From Frankia sp. QA3 (GTDB lineage: Bacteria; Actinomycetota; Actinomycetes; Frankiales; Frankiaceae), in contig NZ_CM001489.1 in NCBI RefSeq assembly GCF_000262465.1, forward strand, positions 5,175,564 through 5,239,563: DNA of 64,000 bases, given 5' to 3'. A program made the position numbers and the translations under genes. The notes under the pieces are model-generated. The model ran no database searches, had not been told where the DNA came from, and saw nothing but the letters and a program-made list of their open reading frames with translations. Below, piece after piece: positions 1 to 7,532 of this stretch (within the stretch, counting starts at the first letter, position 1; every line of letters begins with the position of its first letter).

Positions 1-672
1 GTCGTCGGCACCGGCATCGCCAACGTGACCGTCCGCGAGCCGGCCGCCATGCACACCGGCGCCGCCACCCTCGCCGAGGCATACCCGAACCGGTTCGTGC
101 TCGGGCTCGGCGGGCAGCAGGGGTCACGTCCCCTGACCGCGCTCGCCGACTACCTGCACGCGGTGGACGACGTCGCGGCCTGGCTACTGCCCGCGCCGCG
201 CTACCCACGGGTGCTCGCCGCCCTGGGGCCGCGCGCCCACCGGCTGGCCCGCGACCACGCCGACGGGGTGCACCCCTTCCTGCAGCCGGTGGCGCACACC
301 GCCGCGGCCCGCGCCGCCGTCGGTCCGGACCGGCTCGTCATCCCGCACCAGGCCGTGGTGCTCACCACCGATCCGGTAGCCGCGCGCGGGCGACTGCGGG
401 CCATCTTCGACGCCGGGGTGAGGAGCCCGCAATCCCCATACGCCAGAAATTACCGGCGCCTCGGCTACAGCGACGCGGACCTGTCCGGCGGGCGCAGCGA
501 CCGGTTGATCGACGACATCCTCGCCTGGGGAGACGCCGATGCCGTGGCGGCGCGGCTGGCCGCCCACCTGGCGGCCGGCGCCGACCACGTGCTTGTGCAC
601 CCGTTCGCCGCCGACCTGCCGGCAGCCGTCGACCAGCTCGAACGGCTGGCCCCGCTGCTGACCGGCGCCTAG
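1..672 (+). CDS. Luciferase-like (LLM) flavin/F420-dependent oxidoreductase, 5' truncated by window edge
   Basis: The frame is open from base 1 and ends at TAG 670-672, so the N-terminal part lies outside the window. The visible 223 residues contain elements typical of the luciferase-like monooxygenase superfamily: an 'RFVLGLG' strand near the start, a glycine-rich 'GLGGQQ' turn, 'ALGPRAHRLARDHADG' and a C-terminal 'HVLVHPFA' strand followed by a helix. Members of this superfamily use FMN or F420 to oxidise or reduce small molecules in the cytosol; in actinomycetes many are F420-dependent. No substrate can be named. A small G-to-tail insertion 'GVRSPQSPYARNYRRLGY' matches the usual loop before the last barrel helices. 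The gene is followed by about 300 bases without a gene, so it looks like the end of its transcription unit. Confidence 0.8.
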   Translation, partial: VVGTGIANVTVREPAAMHTGAATLAEAYPNRFVLGLGGQQGSRPLTALADYLHAVDDVAAWLLPAPRYPRVLAALGPRAHRLARDHADGVHPFLQPVAHTAAARAAVGPDRLVIPHQAVVLTTDPVAARGRLRAIFDAGVRSPQSPYARNYRRLGYSDADLSGGRSDRLIDDILAWGDADAVAARLAAHLAAGADHVLVHPFAADLPAAVDQLERLAPLLTGA

Positions 673-810
673 ACAAGTAAGTTTTCATGGTCCAGTGGCC
701 TGGGGGATCTGGTCTGACGACGGGGCGCCTCGAGGCTCGGTGTGCCCCTGACCGCCGCATCCTTCGTACCGCTCCGTCGCCAACTGTGCGCAGAATCGTG
801 CCGAGGGGTA

Positions 811-839
811 GTCACGGTTTCTGGCCCGAGAACCGTGAC
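811..839. promoter_or_regulatory. Near-perfect inverted repeat in the 673-968 intergenic gap
   Basis: GTCACGGTTTCT at 811-822 faces AGAACCGTGAC at 829-839, leaving a six-base loop GGCCCG; only one base is unpaired. It could be a terminator hairpin between the two converging genes (no T-tract is visible) or a regulator site. Nothing else convincing was seen in the roughly 296-base gap. Confidence 0.4.
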
Positions 840-968
840 CAAACCTTGGCATGATGTGGCCGCAACGTGACCGGAGACCAGGCGGGCGGCAGTGGCCCGT
901 GCGGCGCCGACCGGGCTAGCGGACGACCACCCGGGGCGGCAAGAAAGATTTGGGCTCACTCGTCTAGA

Positions 969-1448
969 TCAACGCCCGTCGTACTCCTGGCGTGCAACGT
1001 CGATCTGGTCCATGTGTTCCAGAGCCCAGCTCATCAGCGCCCAGGCCGTGTCGAGCAACGTCCGGCCGAGCTCGGTCAGCTCGTAGTCGACCCGCGGCGG
1101 GACGACCGGATGCACGGTCCGGCGGACCAGACCATCGCGTTCGAGCCCGCGCAGGGTCGCGGTGAGCATGCGTTGGCTGATGCCCGGCACAGCCCGCCGA
1201 AGCTCGGTGAACCGCTGGCTGCCCCGGCCGAGCTCGCTGACCACCGTCAGTGTCCACTTGTCTCCGACCCGGTCGAGGATCTCGCGGACCCGGCACGTCG
1301 CGTCGTCGCGGACCGCCAGGACCGCCGCCGCCCGCGTGTCCGCCGGCCCGCCGCCGATCGGGCCGACCACGCCGTTCAGGCCGACCACGCCGTTCGGGCC
1401 ATCACCACTCGGGCCACCCTCGTCGCCGACGGCGGACTTCGCGCGCAT
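969..1448 (-). CDS. HxlR-family winged-helix transcriptional regulator
   Basis: 159 residues. The HxlR domain is clear: 'CRVREILDRVGDKWTLTVV' gives the conserved Cys and the helix before the wing, followed by 'FTELRRAVPGISQRMLTATL' (recognition helix) and 'VVPPRVDYELTELGRTL' (wing). HxlR proteins are small dimeric repressors or activators that often control a divergent redox or detoxification gene. The ATG at 1448 was chosen because GGAGGT lies four bases upstream; an upstream in-frame GTG would sit inside that ribosome binding site. Residues 2-50 are an unusual low-complexity Gly/Pro/Val tail with repeated 'GVVG' units, absent from typical HxlR proteins. The gene is divergent from the LUD-domain gene, and inverted repeats fill the shared promoter region. 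The family call is sure; the inducer is unknown. Confidence 0.88.
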   Translation of the reverse strand: MRAKSAVGDEGGPSGDGPNGVVGLNGVVGPIGGGPADTRAAAVLAVRDDATCRVREILDRVGDKWTLTVVSELGRGSQRFTELRRAVPGISQRMLTATLRGLERDGLVRRTVHPVVPPRVDYELTELGRTLLDTAWALMSWALEHMDQIDVARQEYDGR

Positions 1449-1478
1449 GGTTACCTCCACGTCACCGAGGCAGAAAAT

Positions 1479-1542
1479 AGTGCCGTCTTCCGAGGCACTC
1501 GATGGTTCCGCAGAATCGGCTCAGTTACCAGAAGGAACCATC
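1479..1542. promoter_or_regulatory. Two inverted repeats in the HxlR/LUD divergent promoter region
   Basis: AGTGCC (1479-1484) pairs with GGCACT (1494-1499) across nine bases. GATGGTTCC (1501-1509) pairs perfectly with GGAACCATC (1534-1542) across 24 bases. Both lie between the divergent HxlR and LUD-domain starts, where an HxlR dimer would be expected to bind. Assignment as operator is inferred from position and symmetry only. Confidence 0.45.
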
Positions 1543-1564
1543 AACCCGCATCGGAGTGACCGTC

Positions 1565-2194
1565 ATGACCACCCTGGCACCCCCGCTCGACGAGGCGTTC
1601 GCAGTCCCGGCCGACGCGGCGCGGCTCGACCGGACGGCCGCGAACCTGCGCGAGCGCGGCTACCTCGTCCACCTCGTGGACACCGCCGAACAGGCCCGCC
1701 GGCTCGTCCGGGAGCTGCTCCCCCGGGACGAGGAGATCTTCACCGCGTCCAGCGAGACGCTGCGCCTGTCCGGCATCGCGGCGGACATCGACGAGTCTGG
1801 CGAGTTCCGGTCCGTGCGCCGTGACGCCCCCTCGCCGGGGGCCGACGTGATTGCCCAGATCCGGCTCGGGGCCCTGCCCGACGTGGTCGTCGGCAGCGTG
1901 CACGCGGTGACCGAGGAGGGCCAGCTCGTCGTCGGCTCGGCCAGCGGCAGCCAGCTCGCGCCGTACGCCTCGGGCGCCCGCCGGGCGATCTGGGTGGTCG
2001 GCGCGCAGAAGGTGGTGCCGGACCTGGCGACCGGCATCCGCCGCGTGCATGCCTACAGCCTGCCCCGGGAGTGGCAGCGGTTGCAGGACCTCTACGGCCA
2101 GAGCTCGTTCATCGGCAAGATCCTCATCGTGGAGCGGGAGGCCTTCCCGGACCGCGCCACCGTCGTCCTGGTCCGTGCGGCCCTGGGCTTCTGA
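1565..2194 (+). CDS. LUD-domain (LutC/YkgG-like) protein
   Basis: 209 residues. The protein matches the LUD (lactate utilisation) domain in layout: an N-terminal helical segment with 'ERGYLVHLVDTAEQARRLV', then 'IFTASSETLRLSGI', 'ADVIAQIRLGALPDVVVGSVHAVTE', 'GQLVVGSASGSQLAPYASG' and 'RAIWVVGAQKVVPDLATGIRRV'. LUD proteins such as LutC act with iron-sulfur partners in L-lactate oxidation, but many stand-alone versions have no assigned activity. This one has no lutA/lutB neighbours, so the lactate role is not supported here. The ATG at 1565 has GGAGTG seven bases upstream; an earlier in-frame ATG at 1502 lies within the putative operator and was rejected. It is divergent from the HxlR gene, which probably controls it. 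Confidence 0.82.
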   Translation: MTTLAPPLDEAFAVPADAARLDRTAANLRERGYLVHLVDTAEQARRLVRELLPRDEEIFTASSETLRLSGIAADIDESGEFRSVRRDAPSPGADVIAQIRLGALPDVVVGSVHAVTEEGQLVVGSASGSQLAPYASGARRAIWVVGAQKVVPDLATGIRRVHAYSLPREWQRLQDLYGQSSFIGKILIVEREAFPDRATVVLVRAALGF

Positions 2195-2232
2195 CCGGCG
2201 TCGCCCCACGTGCGCAACGGTGGTGAAGCGGC

Positions 2233-3384
2233 ATGAAATTCCTGGCCAGCACGCTGGCGGCGCGCGATGTCGGCGCCGCCGTGACAGCGGCGACAGCAGC
2301 GACGACGACAGTGGCGGCGACGACGGCGACGACAGCGGCGGCGAGGTCATCGCAGGCGGCGGAGCACGAGCGGGAGCGGCTGCGGGCTCTGGTCGACCTC
2401 GCGATCTGGGCCGAGGGCGTCGGTTACGACGCGTTCGGCGTCGGCGAGCGGCACAACCCCGCGTTCCTGTCGTCCGCCCCCGCCGTGCTGCTCGCCCACA
2501 TCGCCGCTCGGACCAGCCGGATCCGGCTGGTCACCACCGTCGCCGTGCTCTCGCTGGCCGACCCGGTCCGCGCCGCCGAGGAGTACGCCACGCTCGACCA
2601 TCTCAGCGACGGCCGCCTCGACCTGATCATCGGCAAGGGCAACGATCCGGTCTCACCGGGCATGTTCGGCGTCGACGCCGCCGAGCTCTGGGACCGGTTG
2701 GCGGAGAACTACGAGCTGTTCCGCCGGCTGTGGCGCGAGGAGGACGTGACCTGGACGGGTCGCTTCCGCCCGCCGCTGCGGGGGGCGACCACCCGGCCGC
2801 GGCCGTTGCAGCAGCCGGCGCCGCGGGTCTGGCACGGCTCGGCGTCCAGCGAGCGGTCGACCGAGCTCGCCGCCCGCTGGGGCGACCCGTTGTACTCGGC
2901 GAACGGCTTCCGCCGCACCGACCATTCCCTCGCGCTCGTCCAACGCTACCGCGACCGGCTCGCCCACCACGGTCACGACCCGGCCGCCACGCCGCTCGCC
3001 CTCGGCGTGCACTCCCCGATCATCACCGACCGCTCGCAGGACGCCCTCGCGCTCGCCCGCCCCGCCTTCGCCGCGTTCCGCAACCTCCCGGTGGCCCGGC
3101 AGAACCACTTCCCGTTCGACTCGCTGGAGGACTTCATCGACAACGGCTCGGCCCTCGTCGGCACCGCCGACCAGATCACCGAAAAGCTGCTCGACCTGCA
3201 CCGGCGCTTCGGCAACCAGGTCCTCGGCGTCGGCGTGGAGGGCTTCTTCCTCACCGACCCCGCCACCACCCGCGCCCACCTGGAACGCTTCTTCGCCGAG
3301 GTCGCCCCCACCCTGCGCGCCGAGCTCCCCTCCTTCGTCTGGGCCACCGATCCGCCGGGGGATCGGGGCCGCGGCGTCGCTTGA
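2233..3384 (+). CDS. Luciferase-like (LLM) flavin-dependent oxidoreductase with Ala/Thr insertion
   Basis: 383 residues. After 'MKFLASTLAARDVG' the protein shows the bacterial-luciferase-like core: 'AEGVGYDAFGVGERHNPAFLSSAPAVLL' (the 'GERH' strand), 'RIRLVTTVAVLSLADPVRAAEEYATLDHLSDGRLDL' and 'GKGNDP' before 'ELWDRLAENYELFRRLW'. These are hallmarks of FMN- or F420-dependent LLM enzymes. Residues about 15-38 are an Ala/Thr-only insertion coded by a GCG/ACG/ACA microsatellite; it falls just after the first beta strand where relatives have a short loop, so it is probably a flexible surface extension produced by repeat slippage. The gene lies 38 bases downstream of the LUD gene in the same direction and may be cotranscribed with it. 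Substrate unknown. Confidence 0.85.
   Translation: MKFLASTLAARDVGAAVTAATAATTTVAATTATTAAARSSQAAEHERERLRALVDLAIWAEGVGYDAFGVGERHNPAFLSSAPAVLLAHIAARTSRIRLVTTVAVLSLADPVRAAEEYATLDHLSDGRLDLIIGKGNDPVSPGMFGVDAAELWDRLAENYELFRRLWREEDVTWTGRFRPPLRGATTRPRPLQQPAPRVWHGSASSERSTELAARWGDPLYSANGFRRTDHSLALVQRYRDRLAHHGHDPAATPLALGVHSPIITDRSQDALALARPAFAAFRNLPVARQNHFPFDSLEDFIDNGSALVGTADQITEKLLDLHRRFGNQVLGVGVEGFFLTDPATTRAHLERFFAEVAPTLRAELPSFVWATDPPGDRGRGVA
2281..2345 (+). repeat. Trinucleotide-rich microsatellite inside an LLM oxidoreductase gene
   Basis: A run of GCG, ACG, ACA and GCA codons gives about 22 consecutive Ala/Thr (and Val) residues near the N-terminus of the luciferase-like protein. The run stays in frame, which suggests it expanded by slippage under selection to keep the frame. 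Confidence 0.7.
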
Positions 3385-3581
3385 CCTACTCAGTGATCAG
3401 CGGCCACGGACTGCCCGGCACCCAGCCTGACGATCTTGATGTTCCGCGGAACCGCACCACGATCTTCGCGCTCCCGCCGCCACCGCGTCACCGCGGTTCA
3501 CCACCCGAGGCAGCATGCCACCGGATCAGATCCCGCCGCGAGAGCAACCTTCCACAAACAGATCACAACCCGATACGCGTC

Positions 3582-3986
3582 CTAGGTGCCGTCGGCGGGA
3601 GCGCAGGCGCCAGGGGTCGCTCCCATGGCCGGCGTCGCGGCGATGACGGCGGCGAGCAGGCGGTGCGCGGCAGTGAGATCGGCGATGGCCGCGGCAATCC
3701 GGTCGCGTTCGCCTTCCAGATGCGGCAGCAGTTCGGGGCAGCCCGGGGCGAGCGCTCCACCGGGTCCCGCGGCGTCGACCATGCAGGGCAGCACCTCGGC
3801 GATGATCGACGTGGGGAGGCCGGCGGCGAGCAGGACGCGGATGCGTCGCACGGTCTCGACGTCGGCCTCGCCGTAGTCGCGATAACCACTCGGCTGGCGG
3901 TCCGGGGTCAGCAGCCCCTGTTCCTCGTAGTAACGCAGCGCCCGTCCGCTGACCTGGGCCCGCCGGGCAAGCTCACCAATGCGCAC
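3582..3986 (-). CDS. MerR-family transcriptional regulator
   Basis: 134 residues from GTG 3986. The N-terminus 'VRIGELARRAQVSGRALRYYEEQGLLTPDRQPSGYRDY' is a textbook MerR winged helix, followed by 'VETVRRIRVLLAAGLPTSIIAEVLPCM' and a dimerisation helix 'HLEGERDRIAAAIADLTAA'. GTG 3986 is preferred because GGAGG lies five bases upstream; a longer ATG version from 4055 would overlap the operator and add a non-conserved tail. MerR activators bind a dyad between unusually spaced -35 and -10 elements and untwist it. Exactly such a dyad lies just upstream, in front of the divergent imine-reductase-like gene. The effector-binding region is short with a single Cys ('LPCM') and one later 'PGCPELL', so a metal or redox ligand is possible but not shown. 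Confidence 0.9.
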   Translation of the reverse strand: MRIGELARRAQVSGRALRYYEEQGLLTPDRQPSGYRDYGEADVETVRRIRVLLAAGLPTSIIAEVLPCMVDAAGPGGALAPGCPELLPHLEGERDRIAAAIADLTAAHRLLAAVIAATPAMGATPGACAPADGT

Positions 3987-4016
3987 GGGGCCTCCCTCGC
4001 TCAGCGCCGGACAGGG

Positions 4017-4049
4017 CTTGACCTTGACGTCAACGTGAAGCTTTAGCGT
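4017..4049 (+). promoter_or_regulatory. MerR-type operator/promoter with 24-bp dyad
   Basis: A 24-bp near-palindrome spans 4017-4040, centred on 4028/4029, with perfect core TTGACGTCAA at 4024-4033. A -35-like TTGACC at 4018-4023 and a -10-like TAGCGT at 4044-4049 flank it with a 20-base spacer, the long spacing expected of MerR-controlled promoters. The predicted start of transcription falls at or next to the GTG of the downstream gene at 4057, suggesting a leaderless mRNA. Confidence 0.6.
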
Positions 4050-4056
4050 AGCCACC

Positions 4057-4974
4057 GTGACAGATCAACCACTTCTTGCGCACGGTCGCCCGAATCCGGG
4101 CGGCGCCGGCGCGGTGACGGTTCTCGGCCTGGGTCCGATGGGGAGCGCCCTGGCCGCCGCGTTCCTGACGGCAGGGCATCCCACCACGGTGTGGAACCGA
4201 TCGCCGGGGAAAGCCGAGCCGCTGGTCGCGCGTGGCGCGGCGCTGGCCGCCTCCCCGGCCGAGGCCGTGGCGGCCAGCCCGCTCACGGTCGTGTGCGTTC
4301 TCGACCACCAGGCGGTCGAGACGATCCTCGCGGCGGTGGGCGACGCGCTTCGCGGCCGCGTTCTCGTCAACCTGACCTCGGACTCCCCCGACCGGTCCCG
4401 GACGCTGGCCGCCCGCAGCGCCGCCGACGGGATCGCCCATCTCGAGGGTTCCGTCATGACGCCGGCCTCGACCATCGGCGGGCCGGCCGCCTCCGTGCTC
4501 TACAGCGGGCCGGAATCCCTGTACCGCGCCCAGGCGGGCACACTTGCCGCGATCGGCGGTTCGGCCACGTTCCTCGGCCCGGACCCGGGCCGTGCGGCGG
4601 CGTACGACATGGCGCTGCTCGACGTGTTCTGGACGGCGATGAGCGGCGTGGTGCACGCTTTCGCCCTCGCCGGCGCGGAGGGGATCCGAGCCGGTGACCT
4701 CTCGCCGTTTGCACAGGGCGTCAGCGGCCTGCTGGCGAGCATCATCGACGACTTCGCGGGCCGCATCGACGAGGGACGCCACGACACCGCGCAGTCCACC
4801 GTCCTGTCCGCGGCCGCCGGGATGAGGCACATCATCCACACCGCCCGGGCCCGCGACCTGGACACCGGCGTGCTCGACGCCGCCGAAGCGCTCGCCCGCC
4901 GCGCCATCGACGCCGGCCATGGCGCCGACGGCTTCTCCCGCCTGGCGCAGACCCTCACCCCTGGCGCGACCTGA
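4057..4974 (+). CDS. Imine-reductase-like NAD(P)-dependent oxidoreductase (6-phosphogluconate/beta-hydroxyacid DH superfamily)
   Basis: 305 residues. The N-terminal Rossmann fold has 'GLGPMGSALAAAFLTAGH' followed by 'VWNRSPGKAEPL'; the Asn-Arg-Ser after the second strand is typical of NADPH preference in this superfamily. The C-terminal half is helical, with 'ALLDVFWTAMSGVVHAFALAGAEG', and resembles imine reductases and related dehydrogenases, which act as domain-swapped dimers on cyclic imines, beta-hydroxyacids or related substrates. The position of the catalytic Asp/Tyr cannot be fixed by eye. The GTG start at 4057 has no Shine-Dalgarno but follows a promoter-like -10 at the spacing of a leaderless transcript. 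It is divergent from and very probably activated by the MerR gene. Substrate unknown. Confidence 0.83.
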   Translation: MTDQPLLAHGRPNPGGAGAVTVLGLGPMGSALAAAFLTAGHPTTVWNRSPGKAEPLVARGAALAASPAEAVAASPLTVVCVLDHQAVETILAAVGDALRGRVLVNLTSDSPDRSRTLAARSAADGIAHLEGSVMTPASTIGGPAASVLYSGPESLYRAQAGTLAAIGGSATFLGPDPGRAAAYDMALLDVFWTAMSGVVHAFALAGAEGIRAGDLSPFAQGVSGLLASIIDDFAGRIDEGRHDTAQSTVLSAAAGMRHIIHTARARDLDTGVLDAAEALARRAIDAGHGADGFSRLAQTLTPGAT

Positions 4975-5037
4975 CGTCCGTCGGAGCACGGGCGCCACCG
5001 CCGGGGAACGTCGCCGGGGGCGGAGGCCGAGGTCACC

Positions 5038-5099
5038 GAGGTGGTCGAGTCACCGAGGTGGTCAAGGTGGTCAAGGTGGTCAAGGTGGTCGAGGTGGTC
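5038..5099. repeat. 9-bp tandem repeat in intergenic spacer
   Basis: Units of the form (G/A)AGGTGGTC: one copy at 5038-5046 and five contiguous copies at 5055-5099. They lie between the imine-reductase-like and threonine aldolase genes. No gene or regulatory role is evident. Confidence 0.8.
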
Positions 5100-5134
5100 G
5101 GCCGGATGGCTAAGGGCCAATACCATCGCCAAGC

Positions 5135-6295
5135 ATGACCATCGACGCTTCCCGTGACGGCACCCCCACGGACGACACGGCGGCCACCGGCGCCCAGATC
5201 GCCACTCCGGCCTCGCGGTCGGCAGGTCGACCGGCCGCCACTCCGGCCGGGCCGGTCGACCTGCGCAGCGACACGGTGACCCGGCCGACCGCGGCGATGC
5301 GCCGGGCGATGGCGGACGCGGAGGTCGGCGACGACCACTACGGCGAGGACCCGTCGGTGCGGGCCCTGGAGGAGTACGCCGCGGACCTGCTCGGCCACGA
5401 GGCGGCCGTGTTCGTCCCCAGCGGGACCATGGGCAACTTCGTCGCGCTGCGCGCCAGCGCGCCGGTCGGAACCGAGATCATCGCCGACACCGAAGCCCAC
5501 ATCGTGACCTACGAGATGGGCGGCCTGGCCGCGCTCGGCGGGGTCCAGACCCGCACGCTGCCCGGCCTCGCCGACACGGCGGACCCGGCGGACGTCGCCG
5601 CGGCGATCCGCGCGCACAGCATCGGCGGCAATTACAACATGGTCCGCACCAGCGTGCTGGCCGTGGAGAACACCGCCGCCCGTGCCGGGGGCCGGGTCTG
5701 GTCACCGGCTCGCCTGGACCAGTTCCGCGACCTCGCCACCGCCGCCGGAGTCGCGATGCACTGCGACGGCGCCCGCCTGTGGAACGCGGCCGTCGCCGGC
5801 GCCGTCGAACCGCGCCGGCTCGCGGAACCGTTCACGACCCTGTCGGTCTGCCTGTCCAAGGGGCTGGGCGCACCGGTCGGATCGCTGGTGATCTGTGACG
5901 CCGGGCGGGTCGGCGAGGTTCGGGACTGGCGTCGGCGGCTCGGCGGGGCGATGCGCCAGTCCGGCGTGCTGGCCGCGGCGGGCCTGCACGCGCTGCGCCA
6001 CCACGTCGAACGCCTCGCCGAGGACCACCGGCGGGCAGCCGAACTCGCCGCGCTGCTCGCCGACGCCGCGCCCGGCCACGTGGACCCGAAGCAGGTCGAG
6101 ACCAACATGGTGCTCGTCGAGGTCGCCGACGCCGGGCGGTTCGCTCGCCACGCCGCGGAGCAGGGCGTGCTGATCGGCGCGATCAGCCCGACCACCCTGC
6201 GGATCGTCACCCATCTCGACATCGACGACGCGGGCATCCACCACGCCGGATCGGTCCTCGCCGGCCTTCTGCGCGCAGAGCCGACCGCCGCCTGA
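5135..6295 (+). CDS. ltaE: Low-specificity L-threonine aldolase (PLP-dependent)
   Basis: 386 residues. The beta-eliminating lyase/threonine aldolase family is recognisable from 'VDLRSDTVTRPTAAMRRAM', 'GDDHYGEDPSV', 'HEAAVFVPSGTMGNFVAL' (PLP phosphate binding), 'MHCDGARLWNA' (Asp contacting the PLP ring nitrogen) and 'SVCLSKGLGAPVGS', where Lys242 is the Schiff-base lysine. The enzyme cleaves L-threonine or L-allo-threonine to glycine and acetaldehyde in the cytosol. The N-terminal 40 residues are an Ala/Thr/Pro-rich extension not found in the core family, so the true start could be slightly downstream. The gene stands alone, tail to tail with the VOC gene only 13 bases away, and its upstream spacer carries a 9-bp tandem repeat. 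Confidence 0.92.
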   Translation: MTIDASRDGTPTDDTAATGAQIATPASRSAGRPAATPAGPVDLRSDTVTRPTAAMRRAMADAEVGDDHYGEDPSVRALEEYAADLLGHEAAVFVPSGTMGNFVALRASAPVGTEIIADTEAHIVTYEMGGLAALGGVQTRTLPGLADTADPADVAAAIRAHSIGGNYNMVRTSVLAVENTAARAGGRVWSPARLDQFRDLATAAGVAMHCDGARLWNAAVAGAVEPRRLAEPFTTLSVCLSKGLGAPVGSLVICDAGRVGEVRDWRRRLGGAMRQSGVLAAAGLHALRHHVERLAEDHRRAAELAALLADAAPGHVDPKQVETNMVLVEVADAGRFARHAAEQGVLIGAISPTTLRIVTHLDIDDAGIHHAGSVLAGLLRAEPTAA

Positions 6296-6308
6296 CCTGC
6301 GGCAGGCG

Positions 6309-7100
6309 TCAGCTCGCGGCAGACGCCGAGACGTTCGGCCCGAGCAGTTTGAACACGGCGCCGGTGGGGTCGGCGGCCGCGGCGAGGCGGCCGTACGGGG
6401 TGTCCTCCGCCGGCAGGACCACCGAGCCGCCGAGCGCGGCGGCCCGCTCGAGCGTCGCGTCCGTGTCCGCCGTGGCGAAATACACCGACCAGTGCGCCGG
6501 CACGCCGTCCGGCAGGAAACCGCTCGCGTCCATGATCCCGGCGTAGGCGGCATCGCCCTCCCCGAAGGTCGAGTAGCGGAACTCCGGGGTGTCGCCGACG
6601 ACGTGGACATCCCAGCCGAAGACGTCGCGGTAGAAGGGGACGACGGCGGCGTAGTTCCGGGTGAGCAACTCGAACCAGCCCGGCGCGCCCGGCTCGGCGA
6701 CGACACCGAAGCCCGAGTGCAGGCCCGGCTGCCACATGCCGATGGCCGCGCCGCTCGGGTCGGTCACCACGGCCATGACACCGAGATCGGCCACGGCCAT
6801 CGGCCCCACGATCACCCCGCCGCCATGCTCGGTCGCGGCGGCGACGGTCTTCTCCGCGTCCGGCGTGGACAGGTAGACCGACCAGCCGTCGGGCGCGTCC
6901 ATGCCGGGCTGCTTGGGCATCAGCCCACCGACCCGGACGCCGTCCCTGGTGAGGTTGGTGTAGCCGCCGAACTCCGGGGCGGACTCCTCGGCCTCCCAGC
7001 CGAACAGCTCGCCGTAGAACGCCTTGGCGCCAGCGGCGTCGGAGGTCATCAGGTCGACCCAACAGGGGGCGCCGGCCGGGATGTTCTCTCGCGTGGGCAT
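6309..7100 (-). CDS. Two-domain VOC (glyoxalase/bleomycin-resistance fold) protein, Cfp30B-like
   Basis: 263 residues. Two VOC domains in tandem: the first from 'CWVDLMTSDAAGAKAFYGELFGW' to 'VVTDPSGAAIGMWQPG', the second from 'GWFELLTRNYAAVVPFYRDVFGW' to 'AAADPTGAVFKLLGP'. The layout and length match the mycobacterial 27-kDa antigen Cfp30B group, whose fold is that of glyoxalase I and extradiol dioxygenases; many members lack a complete metal site and their reaction is unknown. ATG 7100 was chosen because AAGGAG lies five bases upstream. The frame stays open far upstream but that extension has no domain similarity. A 16-bp tandem repeat sits immediately upstream, between the start codon and any promoter. 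Confidence 0.87.
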   Translation of the reverse strand: MPTRENIPAGAPCWVDLMTSDAAGAKAFYGELFGWEAEESAPEFGGYTNLTRDGVRVGGLMPKQPGMDAPDGWSVYLSTPDAEKTVAAATEHGGGVIVGPMAVADLGVMAVVTDPSGAAIGMWQPGLHSGFGVVAEPGAPGWFELLTRNYAAVVPFYRDVFGWDVHVVGDTPEFRYSTFGEGDAAYAGIMDASGFLPDGVPAHWSVYFATADTDATLERAAALGGSVVLPAEDTPYGRLAAAADPTGAVFKLLGPNVSASAAS

Positions 7101-7114
7101 GGTGACTCCTTCAC

Positions 7115-7155
7115 GTGCTGCGGGTTCGCTGTGCTGCGGGTTCGCTGTGCTGCGG
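7115..7155. repeat. 16-bp tandem repeat upstream of VOC gene
   Basis: Unit GTGCTGCGGGTTCGCT occurs at 7115-7130 and 7131-7146, with a partial third copy to 7155. It lies in the predicted 5' leader of the minus-strand VOC gene, so it would be transcribed. Confidence 0.75.
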
Positions 7156-7301
7156 ACCGTGCCCTCACCTTGGACCCCACCACCGACAGTTTTTCCTCGC
7201 CGCTTGGCGGGACGCCGTCCGGTGGTCACGACGGGAACACGGTCCGGACCCTGCGACGGGGCCGCCGGCCCTGGCAGCGCACCGGCACGGAACGCCCGTG
7301 A

Positions 7302-7532
7302 CCAAGGCGTACCCGCCCCGGATCCCCGCATCCTGGTGCCGGCCACCCGACGTCGCTCATCGCCTGGGCGTTCGTGCACGGGCTGGTGACGCTGATCCGC
7401 GACGGCGCACTGCAGGTCCTGGCCGCCACCGGGGACGACGCGGCGCGTGGCCTCGCCGACCGCCTCGTCGACCTGTTCACCAGCCGGGGTATCCGCGCCG
7501 CGGCGGCCGCCTCGTACTCCAGCTCGGGATAG
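7302..7532 (+). pseudogene. C-terminal remnant of a TetR/AcrR-type regulator
   Basis: An open stretch without a usable start encodes 'TSLIAWAFVHGLVTLIRDG' then 'LADRLVDLFTSRGI' and stops at TAG 7530-7532. The pattern of Trp, 'VHG' and 'DG' followed by a helix is what is seen at the end of the ligand-binding domain of many TetR proteins. No DNA-binding domain is found upstream; the preceding sequence is replaced by unrelated DNA that runs into the VOC promoter. It is therefore read as a truncated, non-functional gene. Confidence 0.55.

Noticed and set aside
867..1559. 230-codon plus-strand frame over the HxlR gene
   Set aside because: Antisense to a complete HxlR domain with its own ribosome binding site.
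3441..3452. 12-bp perfect palindrome GTTCCGCGGAAC between two genes
   Set aside because: Short and G+C-rich enough to occur by chance, not placed at a promoter, and without a companion site.
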